Below are positions 20,769 to 26,564 of a DNA stretch of 29,753 bases, piece by piece; the stretch's first letter is position 1, and each line of letters opens with the position of its first letter. The DNA comes from a virus, in IMG/VR virus record IMGVR_UViG_3300042518_001188, positions 1 to 29,753 of that record, one strand, 5' to 3'. The translations under genes were made by a program, and so were the position numbers. A model generated the notes under the pieces. The model searched no databases, was not told where the DNA came from, and worked only from the letters and a program-made list of their open reading frames with translations.

Positions 20769-21788
20769 CTACAAAGCCCACCAAGCCCGCCAATCAGCCA
20801 ATGCGGCAGGAACGGCATAGACCTTTTGCACCATTCTGGAATCGGTGTGGCCCATTTGGTAGGCCGTGAGCCCCGCATTTTTGGCGCGGCCCAAGTGATA
20901 GGTAGCAAAGCTATGCCGCAGGCAGTTGTCGGGCCATTCGGCCAGCACGGGCGCACAGGCGCGGCGGCGGTGCGTGTGCAGGGTTTCGGACGCCACGGGA
21001 ATGATCTTGCCCTTTTGCTTGGCAAGCCACGCCCTGCGTCGTCGTAGCGGCTCGGTGAAATCCACAATGCGCTGGTCATAGCCCCCAGAGTCTTTCATCA
21101 CGCCGGGCGGGACGTGGATCTGGCCCGTTTTAGTATTTACGTTTGCCCAATCCATCCGATCAACCTCCTCGGTTCGCAGCCCGGCAAAGCCGCCAAGGAG
21201 CAACAGGGCGCGCACATGGTCTGGCAGATCCAAGGCCAGCAGCGCCTTCATTTGGGCGGGAGTTAGGATGTCGCGTCGCGGCTTGGTCTTGGGGGCGGGA
21301 ACCGCCGTCATCGGATCGTGGGGGATTAAGCGGTTGGCCGCGAGGTAGCCAAAAAACATTTTTGCGTAGCGGTAATACATGGCCTGAGTGTTGCCATTGG
21401 CCGACCGGGACTTGACCCATTTGCGAATAGCGATTGGCTCGATGTGCGTAACCGCTCCGTGGAAGGCGCCGCCAAAGGCGCGCTCAAAGATGCCGAGCTT
21501 TTCGGCGTGGCTGTCACTTTGCGGGTCGGCCTCGGCCATATACATCCGAAGCGCGGCCCTGACGGTGAAACCATCTGGATGCTGTAAAACTTGGACGCCC
21601 CTTTCGGTGACGCTGGCCGTCAGCTTGGCCCCCTCGCTCCACGCCAATTCCTCCGAGGCAAAAAACTTTCTGACCCTCTTGCCGTGAGCCCAAAAATCAC
21701 AAAGCCACGGGCTGTCGGGGTTCCAATCCACCCGGCGCACACTGAAGCGAACGGGGTTAATGTTGCGTCTAACTGCCATAACTGCCAC
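20769..21788 (-). CDS. int: Tyrosine recombinase (phage integrase)
   Basis: A 339-residue site-specific recombinase that would integrate the phage at attP. The catalytic domain carries GGFAGLRTEEVDRMDW (Arg205, Glu208), a likely catalytic Lys near MKDSGG (232), NCLRHSFATYH (Arg291), MGHTDSR (His314) and the nucleophile Tyr324 in QKVYAVP. The first residue of the HxxR box is Asn288 rather than His. The core-binding domain is about residues 75-160. GTG 21788 and ATG 21779 are both possible starts; the repeated GGCAGTT sites overlap this start. The gene lies about 105 bp from the tRNA-derived core and reads away from it. Confidence 0.93.
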   Translation of the reverse strand: MAVMAVRRNINPVRFSVRRVDWNPDSPWLCDFWAHGKRVRKFFASEELAWSEGAKLTASVTERGVQVLQHPDGFTVRAALRMYMAEADPQSDSHAEKLGIFERAFGGAFHGAVTHIEPIAIRKWVKSRSANGNTQAMYYRYAKMFFGYLAANRLIPHDPMTAVPAPKTKPRRDILTPAQMKALLALDLPDHVRALLLLGGFAGLRTEEVDRMDWANVNTKTGQIHVPPGVMKDSGGYDQRIVDFTEPLRRRRAWLAKQKGKIIPVASETLHTHRRRACAPVLAEWPDNCLRHSFATYHLGRAKNAGLTAYQMGHTDSRMVQKVYAVPAALADWRAWWAL

Positions 21789-21797
21789 GAAACTGCC
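21771..21797. repeat. Triple GGCAGTT repeat, probable integrase arm-type sites (P arm)
   Basis: Three copies of AACTGCC (minus strand GGCAGTT) start at 21771, 21780 and 21791, over the start of the integrase gene. Related sites occur on the other side of the tRNA-derived core at 21992-22049. Repeated short sites on both sides of a core are what arm-binding sites of lambda-type integrases look like. Their location could also allow autoregulation of int. Confidence 0.55.
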
Positions 21798-21821
21798 CTA
21801 TCTTTGCAACTTTGGCAAATG

Positions 21822-21881
21822 AAAAGCCGCAACAAGCAAAGACGCCTGAGCGGCGTAAGTGTCTGAACCCGTGCGGCTTTT
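21822..21881. repeat. Inverted repeat between integrase and the att core
   Basis: AAAAGCCGCA (21822-21831) and TGCGGCTTTT (21872-21881) form a 10-bp stem. An inner hairpin ACGCC/GGCGT (21842-21846 and 21852-21856) closes on TGAGC. Each outer arm ends in an A or T run, so it could serve as a terminator in either direction or a cruciform. It may insulate the integrase from host tRNA transcription in the lysogen. Confidence 0.4.
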
Positions 21882-21892
21882 ACAGAGCAAAA

Positions 21893-21950
21893 TGGCGGAA
21901 GGGGTGGGATTCGAACCCACGGTTGGTTTAACCCAACGCTCGATTTCGAG
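21893..21950 (-). other. attP: attP core: 3' half of a tRNA-Ser(CGA)
   Basis: On the minus strand, 21950 to 21893 reads as the 3' half of a class II tRNA: anticodon loop CTCGAAA (anticodon CGA), stem half TCGAG, a long variable arm (GTTGG/CCAAC), T-arm GTGGG-TTCGAAT-CCCAC, acceptor half CCCTTCC, discriminator G and CCA. The 5' half is absent: no GGAAGGG or matching anticodon stem lies upstream on that strand. Phages that integrate into tRNA genes carry exactly such a 3' fragment, so that integration restores the tRNA. The adjacent integrase supports this reading. Confidence 0.85.
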
Positions 21951-21991
21951 GGGAGCGGTCGCCGCTAATGGTCAATGGTTTACAAAAGCAC

Positions 21992-22049
21992 TGCCAACAA
22001 CTGCCAAGCACAGCGGTATCATACTCCGTAACATTGGCAAGTGTTGGCA
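21992..22049. repeat. Inverted TGCCAA/TTGGCA sites, probable P' arm of attP
   Basis: TGCCAACAACTGCCAA (21992-22007) and TTGGCAAGTGTTGGCA (22034-22049) are inverted copies matching at 14 of 16 positions, each built from two TGCCAA-type half sites. They share CTGCC with the triple repeat at the start of the integrase gene. They lie on the far side of the core, so they are probably integrase arm sites, possibly overlapping control sites for the early genes that start at 22093. Confidence 0.55.
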
Positions 22050-22092
22050 TTGTGTGCGAGTGTGTCGCGTGCCCAATCAGCGCGCGTCATTT

Positions 22093-22242
22093 ATGAAGAG
22101 AACCACCATCACCGTGGATCAGTCTCTCTACGCGTGGGCGATGGCCGAAGCCAAGCGCAGGGGAATTAATGACTTCAGCACGTTCGTCCGCACGCTGATT
22201 GCCGCCGAAAAAAGAAACAAGAGCCATGAAAAAGACCGTTGA
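22093..22242 (+). CDS. Ribbon-helix-helix protein 1
   Basis: A 49-residue protein of the ribbon-helix-helix type: an N-terminal strand MKRTTITVDQ that would insert into the DNA major groove as a dimer, then helix SLYAWAMAEAKRRG, a turn IND and helix FSTFVRTLIAAEKR. Such proteins are repressors or antitoxins. It is the first early gene right of attP and overlaps the next gene by 17 nt. The start ATG 22093 was chosen because upstream in-frame sequence runs through the tRNA-derived core. Confidence 0.65.
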   Translation: MKRTTITVDQSLYAWAMAEAKRRGINDFSTFVRTLIAAEKRNKSHEKDR

Positions 22243-22399
22243 AATCTCGCCGCAGGCCGTTGCTGAACTCGATGCCGCTCGCGGCGGCGTTTCTCGCAGC
22301 AAATATGTGGACGCGCTCTTAAAAAAGTATCAAGGTGTCACACTTCCTCACACGCAGGGTGCCGACTGCCCCAAACGTCGGAAAAAACCGAAACCCTAG
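22226..22399 (+). CDS. Ribbon-helix-helix protein 2
   Basis: A 57-residue protein with MKKTVEISPQAVAELDAARG as strand and first helix, then SRSKYVDALLKKYQG as second helix: the ribbon-helix-helix order. The C-terminal tail is basic (CPKRRKKPKP). It overlaps the preceding gene in another frame, so the two may be co-translated. An imperfect palindrome AAGGTGTCACACTT lies in its 3' part (22332-22345). Likely DNA-binding regulator; target unknown. Confidence 0.6.
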   Translation: MKKTVEISPQAVAELDAARGGVSRSKYVDALLKKYQGVTLPHTQGADCPKRRKKPKP

Positions 22400-22407
22400 G
22401 ACAATGA

Positions 22408-22644
22408 ATGTCCGACCCCTCAGGAGAAACTTGGCCGATGAAAGAAGAACTGGCTATCGCGTGCATACTCCACGTTGCTCAACAAGAGCAGCTTACACCG
22501 GAAAATGTGCTATGGGCACTTGTCCCCATACCAAACCGTCATATAGTGTCTGACACTTGCAGGCATGAAGAAGCAACAGAAACCGCGAGACAGAGCAGCC
22601 AACCGGATACGGAAGACCATCCCGTTTCCCGATGCGCTGGCTGA
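22408..22644 (+). CDS. Small hypothetical protein
   Basis: A 78-residue open frame that fills the gap between the second and third ribbon-helix-helix genes. The first part is helical (MKEELAIACILHVAQQEQLT, with an alternative start at 22441), and the last 26 residues overlap the next gene in another frame. No family is recognised. The overlap of 80 nt is larger than elsewhere in this region, so the true end, or the existence of the gene, is uncertain. Confidence 0.35.
   Translation: MSDPSGETWPMKEELAIACILHVAQQEQLTPENVLWALVPIPNRHIVSDTCRHEEATETARQSSQPDTEDHPVSRCAG
22545..22557. promoter_or_regulatory. Operator-like palindrome AGTGTC-T-GACACT
   Basis: A perfect 13-bp palindrome with a central T, 20 nt upstream of the third ribbon-helix-helix gene. 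Its centre GTCTGAC is shared with the two later palindromes at 22800 and 22971. It is a candidate binding site for one of the nearby regulators. Confidence 0.45.
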
Positions 22645-22783
22645 CGAGATTCAGGCCATCGCTGACGAGAAATACAAAGGCGACTTCACCCGCGCAGTGC
22701 TTGAAGAGATGGCGCGGCGATTCCCTACGGCGCGAGAGTTTTTGCGGACGAACACCACGTCCAAATTCTCGACCAAAAGATAA
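22565..22783 (+). CDS. Ribbon-helix-helix protein 3
   Basis: A 72-residue protein with a basic N-terminal extension (MKKQQKPRDRAANRI), then strand RKTIPFPDALA, helix DEIQAIADEKY and helix DFTRAVLEEMARRF. It resembles the fourth protein of the set (RKTIPFP versus RKTISFP, and a DF-led second helix), so the two are probably duplicates. It is preceded by the AGTGTCTGACACT palindrome and followed by a T-tract plus the AGCCGTC palindrome. Confidence 0.6.
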   Translation: MKKQQKPRDRAANRIRKTIPFPDALADEIQAIADEKYKGDFTRAVLEEMARRFPTAREFLRTNTTSKFSTKR

Positions 22784-22799
22784 TTTATTTTTTTCCTTG

Positions 22800-22814
22800 A
22801 GCCGTCTGACGGCT
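22800..22814. promoter_or_regulatory. Operator-like palindrome AGCCGTC-T-GACGGCT, copy 1
   Basis: A perfect 15-bp palindrome (7+1+7), 36 nt before the start of the fourth ribbon-helix-helix gene and just after a T-rich tract at 22784-22794. It is repeated with only the central base changed at 22971. As DNA it is a dimer-binding site candidate; as RNA it would be a short hairpin. Confidence 0.5.
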
Positions 22815-22835
22815 GGTGGTAGAAACACCACCCAG

Positions 22836-23009
22836 ATGCAAGGAGTGACCCGCAAAACCATCTCGTTTCCCTCGCAGCTTGCGAAGGAGATTGCGGCTTT
22901 GGCCGCAGACGAGCACCGCGATTTTAGCAAGCAAGTCGTTGCAATTTGTGAGGCTCTTTTTTTTGACCCAAGCCGTCAGACGGCTCGCAGCAAGAAGGAC
23001 AAAAAATGA
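22836..23009 (+). CDS. Ribbon-helix-helix protein 4
   Basis: A 57-residue protein: strand TRKTISFPSQLA, helix KEIAALAADEHR and helix DFSKQVVAICEALFF, with a basic tail. The start ATG 22836 gives this form; GTG 22845 is also possible. The gene is bracketed by the two AGCCGTC palindromes, the second lying inside its own 3' end. It overlaps the following excisionase-like gene by 4 nt (ATGA). Confidence 0.6.
   Translation: MQGVTRKTISFPSQLAKEIAALAADEHRDFSKQVVAICEALFFDPSRQTARSKKDKK
22971..22985. promoter_or_regulatory. Operator-like palindrome AGCCGTC-A-GACGGCT, copy 2
   Basis: Same 15-bp palindrome as at 22800 apart from the central base. It lies 35 nt before the start of the excisionase-like gene and follows a run of eight T (22957-22964). 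The matching distances to the next start codon (36 and 35 nt) argue for a regulatory function. Confidence 0.5.
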
Positions 23010-23209
23010 GCACGACCGATTTCATTATCCGCCCAGAGCAGGCCGCAGAGATGACCGGATATTCGGTCTACATGATCCGGCGTTTCGCGCATCGCGGCGA
23101 GTTTGCCGCGTGTATGCCGCGCGGACGCAAGGGCGGATGGGAAATCGTCAAACCATCTTTTGAGGCGTGGTGGAGCAGTAAGCGGGCCTCTTCATCGAAC
23201 AGAAAATAA
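23006..23209 (+). CDS. Excisionase-like helix-turn-helix protein
   Basis: A 67-residue protein of the Xis/AlpA/MerR-like type: IIRPEQAAEMTGYSVYMIRR is the helix-turn-helix and GEFAACMPRGRKGGWEIVKP the wing, followed by FEAWWSSK. Such proteins bend attachment DNA and direct excision, or act as transcription factors. It overlaps the upstream gene by 4 nt. Whether this phage uses it for excision is not shown, but no other Xis candidate is seen near the integrase. Confidence 0.6.
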   Translation: MSTTDFIIRPEQAAEMTGYSVYMIRRFAHRGEFAACMPRGRKGGWEIVKPSFEAWWSSKRASSSNRK

Positions 23210-23218
23210 ACACACACA

Positions 23219-23422
23219 ATGGACTACATGACCATCATACTCGGAACCACCGCTCTCGCGGCCCTTGTCGGCTTTGCGTGGATCGGTGGCTACGAACTCG
23301 GACAAGCAAACGCCAAACCGCGTCGGCCTACGGTGGCCGAACTAATCAACGAACTGCAACCGCGCCGCCCTAAGGCCGCAAAGAACCGCCGCAAGGCAGC
23401 ACGAAAGGCGGTGCGGGCGTGA
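23219..23422 (+). CDS. Small single-pass membrane protein with basic tail
   Basis: A 67-residue protein with one membrane segment (about residues 4-23, MTIILGTTALAALVGFAWIG). A cytoplasmic part rich in Lys, Arg, Pro and Ala follows (ELINELQPRRPKAAKNRRKA). The function is unknown. The stop overlaps the next GTG by 4 nt, so it belongs to the run of tiny early genes. Confidence 0.5.
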   Translation: MDYMTIILGTTALAALVGFAWIGGYELGQANAKPRRPTVAELINELQPRRPKAAKNRRKAARKAVRA

Positions 23423-23583
23423 GTATTCGCCCCACCATTATCGACCGGGACGGATCGCGGCCATGCATACCGCAGTTGGCCCTGCTTGGCGCCATGACTG
23501 CCGCCGCCGAAGGCCACGCGCCTACTTTAGCCGACAGGGTGAAGAGGGCGCTGGCGCAACTCCGCAAGAAACTAGCGCGATGA
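23419..23583 (+). CDS. Small hypothetical protein
   Basis: A 54-residue frame from GTG 23419 (MSIRPTIIDRDGSRPCIPQL, then a helical part ending VKRALAQLRKKLAR). It overlaps the upstream stop (GTGA) and the downstream start (ATGA) by 4 nt each, which is the main support for it being a gene. The C-terminal half is an amphipathic basic helix. Function unknown. Confidence 0.5.
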   Translation: MSIRPTIIDRDGSRPCIPQLALLGAMTAAAEGHAPTLADRVKRALAQLRKKLAR

Positions 23584-23690
23584 ACCGCCCGGAACCCCCA
23601 GAGACGGCCATCAAGGCAATGCTGTTACTCACGGCGTTGGCCGTTGGGCTGGTGCTGTTCGTGGAATTTATCGCCAAAAACCTGCGATGA
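23580..23690 (+). CDS. Tiny membrane protein
   Basis: A 36-residue protein with a single hydrophobic segment (about residues 12-31, AMLLLTALAVGLVLFVEFIA) between polar ends. It overlaps neighbours by 4 nt on both sides. Small phage membrane peptides of this sort may act in superinfection exclusion or modulate host functions, but there is no direct evidence here. Confidence 0.5.
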   Translation: MNRPEPPETAIKAMLLLTALAVGLVLFVEFIAKNLR

Positions 23691-24118
23691 TTGCCGACCT
23701 GGCCACATCCTTTGCGGCGGCAACGCACAACGGCAAGCCCGCCTTAGCAAACACCAGCAAGACACCAGAGCGCACGGGCTGGGAGTTGTTGGCCTGGGCT
23801 ATTTTGGAGCAGGCGGTCGATGACCTTGTTCTGTTCTGCCGCTTCGGCATCGTGACGCAGGCGGGCAAATGTTTGCCGTGGCCGCGCACGGTTAAGCGGC
23901 GCATCAAGTGGACGACGAAGGGTCCGCGCTACAGCTACGACCGAGTTCCCCACGCGATTGCCTCGTGCAAAGGGCCTAACGACCACAAGCAACTGTGCGC
24001 TTGGTTTCAGTCCGAAGATGCCGAGAGCTTTTGCGACCTGATCGGATGCCGGATGCCACCGCGGGAGATTTTCTGGAGCGTCATTAAGAACCACGGAGGC
24101 CTACACCATGTCGCATGA
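23687..24118 (+). CDS. Hypothetical early protein
   Basis: A 143-residue protein. A central helix (WELLAWAILEQAVDDLVLFC) is followed by a basic segment (RTVKRRIKWTTKGPRYSYDR). A C-terminal part AWFQSEDAESFCDLIGCRMP resembles a pattern I associate with small phage early proteins of unknown role. The N-terminus is low-complexity. It overlaps the upstream gene by 4 nt and the next by 11 nt. No enzyme motif is visible. Confidence 0.5.
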   Translation: MIADLATSFAAATHNGKPALANTSKTPERTGWELLAWAILEQAVDDLVLFCRFGIVTQAGKCLPWPRTVKRRIKWTTKGPRYSYDRVPHAIASCKGPNDHKQLCAWFQSEDAESFCDLIGCRMPPREIFWSVIKNHGGLHHVA

Positions 24119-24347
24119 GATGGAGCTAGAGGACTATTACCATCAGGCACAGGCCGAAAACGGCGCCCTTCGCGAACAGGTGGACAACTTGGTGGCGATG
24201 GTGGCGGATCGGGACCGCCAGATTGCGGGCCTCACCGAACGCCTTAATCGCATGACGGTGGCGCTCGATGACGCGCTCTACATTATCCGCGACCGCAATG
24301 CTAAAGACGCGGCGCTCAAGGCCGAAGCGGAGGCGTTAGAGCTATGA
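24108..24347 (+). CDS. Small coiled-coil protein
   Basis: A 79-residue protein that is helical from end to end, with heptad-like spacing (NGALREQVDNLVAMVADRDR, then IAGLTERLNRMTVALDDALY). This predicts a coiled coil, probably a dimer. It overlaps both neighbours. The function is unknown; the next gene also encodes a coiled coil with similar acidic and Leu spacing, so the pair may interact. Confidence 0.5.
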   Translation: MSHEMELEDYYHQAQAENGALREQVDNLVAMVADRDRQIAGLTERLNRMTVALDDALYIIRDRNAKDAALKAEAEALEL

Positions 24348-24697
24348 ATTTGTCCAACGGACATACGGCGTTTCACGGGGGTGGAACAAGCGGGGCCGGT
24401 GACAGCTTGGGGGCTGTCGCTAATGCCGGCCCCGCGCATCCTTTGATGGTTGGCGCCGTTGGCTTTGGGCCAGCGTGGACAATGGAAGACTCAATGGCGG
24501 CGAGCATCGTGCGGCTAGAGTGCGAGAACGAGGAGCTACGCGCACAGGTCGCAATGAACGAAGTTGAACGCGGCATCCTGGTGCGCGAGTTGGAGCGGCT
24601 GCGCGAAATGGTGGCCGACGAACGCGCACGGGACGCGGCTTGCGCGGAGAAGTGCCGCGACAAGGCAGCGGCGGATGGGGGTTGGGCGAACATATGA
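24344..24697 (+). CDS. Coiled-coil protein with Gly-rich N-terminus
   Basis: A 117-residue protein with a Gly/Ala-rich N-terminal part (HGGGTSGAGDSLGAVANAGP). From about residue 50 a long charged helix follows (IVRLECENEELRAQVAMNEV and onward) with a coiled-coil pattern. It overlaps the upstream gene (ATGA) and the resolvase start by 4 nt. No known family; perhaps a phage-specific partner in replication or recombination because of its neighbours. Confidence 0.45.
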   Translation: MNLSNGHTAFHGGGTSGAGDSLGAVANAGPAHPLMVGAVGFGPAWTMEDSMAASIVRLECENEELRAQVAMNEVERGILVRELERLREMVADERARDAACAEKCRDKAAADGGWANI

Positions 24698-25077
24698 GCA
24701 AGATGTCCCGCGACAAGGGCAAGCGTGGAGAACGGGAGTTCTGCGAGTTGCTGCGCGAGCACGGCTTCGAGGCCAGGCGCGGCCAGCAGTTTGCCGGGGG
24801 CAACGACTCGCCCGACGTGGTGACCGATCTGCCCTGTCACGTCGAGGTGAAGCGCACCGAGACTTTCTCGCCCTCCTACTTGCTCCAAGCCGAGCGGGAC
24901 GCGCATCCGGCTTTGCAGCCGGCGGTCTTTTGGAAGCGCAACGGGTGGAAGTGGTGCGCGTTTGTTTGCGCCCACCACTACGTGGCGATGTGGAAAGAAC
25001 TTTTGGCCCTGCGGGAGGAAGTCGAGCGACTTCGCCGCGGGCAAAACAGCGAAACGCCTGGTGCGCCGGTTCGCTGA
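24694..25077 (+). CDS. PD-(D/E)XK nuclease, Holliday-junction-resolvase-like
   Basis: A 127-residue protein with the compact nuclease core seen in Hjc-type resolvases: GKRGEREFCELLREHGFEA (catalytic Glu13), GGNDSPDVV (Asp41) and HVEVKRTE (Glu51-x-Lys53). These residues would bind metal and cut branched DNA. A C-terminal helix (ELLALREEVERLRRG) could mediate dimerisation. The start ATG 24694 overlaps the previous stop. Its place before the ssDNA-binding protein and the exonuclease supports a recombination/replication role. It could instead be a general phage endonuclease. Confidence 0.75.
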   Translation: MSKMSRDKGKRGEREFCELLREHGFEARRGQQFAGGNDSPDVVTDLPCHVEVKRTETFSPSYLLQAERDAHPALQPAVFWKRNGWKWCAFVCAHHYVAMWKELLALREEVERLRRGQNSETPGAPVR

Positions 25078-25108
25078 ACAACTAAGCACCAAAGGAGAAC
25101 AAGAACAC

Positions 25109-25639
25109 ATGGCTAAGATACCACAATCAACGGGCAGCGGCCTCGGCGCGCTGGGAGAACCACCACCGGCAGGGACATACCTCGCCGTCTGCGTGGACGT
25201 AATCGACAGCTACGGCGTCGATCGTCCCAAGTTCCAAAGCGAGGAGATGGAGAAGGTGGACGTGACGCGCTTTGTCTTCGGCGTGAAGACGAAGGGCGGC
25301 GCGTTGCACAAGCTCGCCACGCGGGAAATGAAGATCACGGGCGGGCCGAAGGCCAACCTGACCAAGTTCCTGAAAGCCTGGACGGGTGAGAACCCGAAGC
25401 CCGGTATGGACACCGAGGAGCTCAAGGGCAAGGGCGCTCAGATCACGGTGACGGCCGAGGAGTCCCGCAACGGGAAGACCTACAACAACATCACCGGCAT
25501 CGCGCCGGTCATGGATGGTCTCGAGGACAAGGTGCCGAAGGTCGAAGCGTTTGCTTCGGTCGGCGGATCGTCGGCCAAGTCGGATGATTCGGACTTGGAA
25601 TTTCTCGGGCCGGTCAAAGACAGCAACGACCCGTTCTGA
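25109..25639 (+). CDS. Probable ssDNA-binding protein (phage type)
   Basis: A 176-residue protein with an OB-fold-like strand pattern (GTYLAVCVDVIDSYGVDRPK, then VTRFVFGVKTKGGALHKL). A conserved segment LTKFLKAWTGENPKPGMDTE and GAQITVTAEESRNGKTYNNI follows. The C-terminus is flexible and acidic and ends in SNDPF, like the acidic tip that SSB-type proteins use to recruit partners. A Shine-Dalgarno sequence AGGAG lies about 11 nt upstream of the ATG. It is adjacent to the resolvase and exonuclease genes. The family is judged by pattern and context. Confidence 0.5.
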   Translation: MAKIPQSTGSGLGALGEPPPAGTYLAVCVDVIDSYGVDRPKFQSEEMEKVDVTRFVFGVKTKGGALHKLATREMKITGGPKANLTKFLKAWTGENPKPGMDTEELKGKGAQITVTAEESRNGKTYNNITGIAPVMDGLEDKVPKVEAFASVGGSSAKSDDSDLEFLGPVKDSNDPF

Positions 25640-25646
25640 GGAAATT

Positions 25647-25703
25647 GGGGCGGGAGCGCAGCGGAGTCCAACTTTCGACGGGAAGACTCCAGCGCCCCGC
25701 CCC
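25647..25703 (+). repeat. Long imperfect hairpin between ssDNA-binding and exonuclease genes
   Basis: GGGGCGGG...GGAGTC (25647-25668) can pair with GACTCC...CCCGCCCC (25685-25703), with several bulges and a 16-nt loop. No T-run follows, so it is not a standard terminator. It could attenuate transcription or control translation of the exonuclease, whose ATG lies 19 nt after the hairpin. Confidence 0.4.
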
Positions 25704-25721
25704 GCAACCCTTGCGATTGCG

Positions 25722-26564
25722 ATGGCTATCCTAACGAAGCCGACCCTCGGGTCGAGTCATTGGTATTCCTTAGACGGCAAACCGTGCCACACGGTGCCGA
25801 CCAAGGACGGAGATGGAACACGCGCCACGACGATTCGTGATGCGCGCAAGATGGGGCTCTTGCCTTCAGTCACGACGATCATCGGCATCCTCGACAAACC
25901 GCAACTGACCAAATGGAAAATGAGGGAAGCGGCCAAGGCGGCGCTGTCCGTGCCGCCGCCGCAGGGCGAGGAACCGCTGGATCGGTTTGCCGATCGGGCC
26001 ATCGAGCACGCCATGAGCCAAGTGGGCGAGGCGGCCGATCTCGGCAGCCGGATTCACACGGCGATCGAGAATCTGATGCGCGGCAGCGCGGAGGAAGCGC
26101 CGGCCGATCTGATCCCTTACGTCAAACCCGTCATAACTTGGATGCGGGAGAAGGGCATCCGTGTGACGCATAGCGAGATTGTCCTGGTCAATCCGATCCA
26201 CGGCTTTGCCGGGCGGGTGGACAGTCTTTTCACCTGGGGGCCGGTGGATGCGCCGAATATGGGCATCCTCGACTTCAAGACGAAGAAAACAAAGCCCGAC
26301 GAGAAGGTCGAAGCCTATGACGAGCACACGTTGCAACTCGCGGCCTACGCGGCGACGCACTACGGGGCCGAGTATCTCGACCGCGTGCTGGCGGCGAATC
26401 TCTTCATCAGCTCGACCGAACCCGGGCGCCTCGAGGTGGTGAAGCACGACAAGGCGCGGTTGGTGGAGGCTTACCATGCTTTCACGCAGATGTGCGCGGT
26501 GTGGCGCTTCCGCAAGGGGTATGACCCACGGCCGGAGCAATACAGGGAGAGGAGGGCGGCGTGA
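25722..26564 (+). CDS. RecB-like PD-(D/E)XK exonuclease
   Basis: A 280-residue nuclease with the RecB/Cas4-type motif set in order: DLGSRIHTAIENL (His112), THSEIVLVNP (Glu152), FAGRVDSLF (Asp167), GILDFKTKK (Asp184-Phe-Lys186) and EHTLQLAAYA (Gln205 and Tyr209). It would degrade one DNA strand to make 3' tails for recombination or take part in DNA processing. The start ATG 25722 is the first in frame after the long hairpin; an upstream extension would overlap the ssDNA-binding gene. The stop overlaps the next GTG by 4 nt. A separate annealing protein such as Beta/RecT is not seen in the window. Confidence 0.8.
   Translation: MAILTKPTLGSSHWYSLDGKPCHTVPTKDGDGTRATTIRDARKMGLLPSVTTIIGILDKPQLTKWKMREAAKAALSVPPPQGEEPLDRFADRAIEHAMSQVGEAADLGSRIHTAIENLMRGSAEEAPADLIPYVKPVITWMREKGIRVTHSEIVLVNPIHGFAGRVDSLFTWGPVDAPNMGILDFKTKKTKPDEKVEAYDEHTLQLAAYAATHYGAEYLDRVLAANLFISSTEPGRLEVVKHDKARLVEAYHAFTQMCAVWRFRKGYDPRPEQYRERRAA

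Noticed and set aside
20011-20820. Plus-strand open frame of 269 codons opposite the phosphoesterase
   Set aside because: The minus strand shows all phosphoesterase motifs; the plus frame is a G+C shadow.
21893-21950. A functional tRNA-Ser gene
   Set aside because: Only the 3' half is present; no matching 5' acceptor (GGAAGGG) or 5' anticodon stem is found upstream on that strand.
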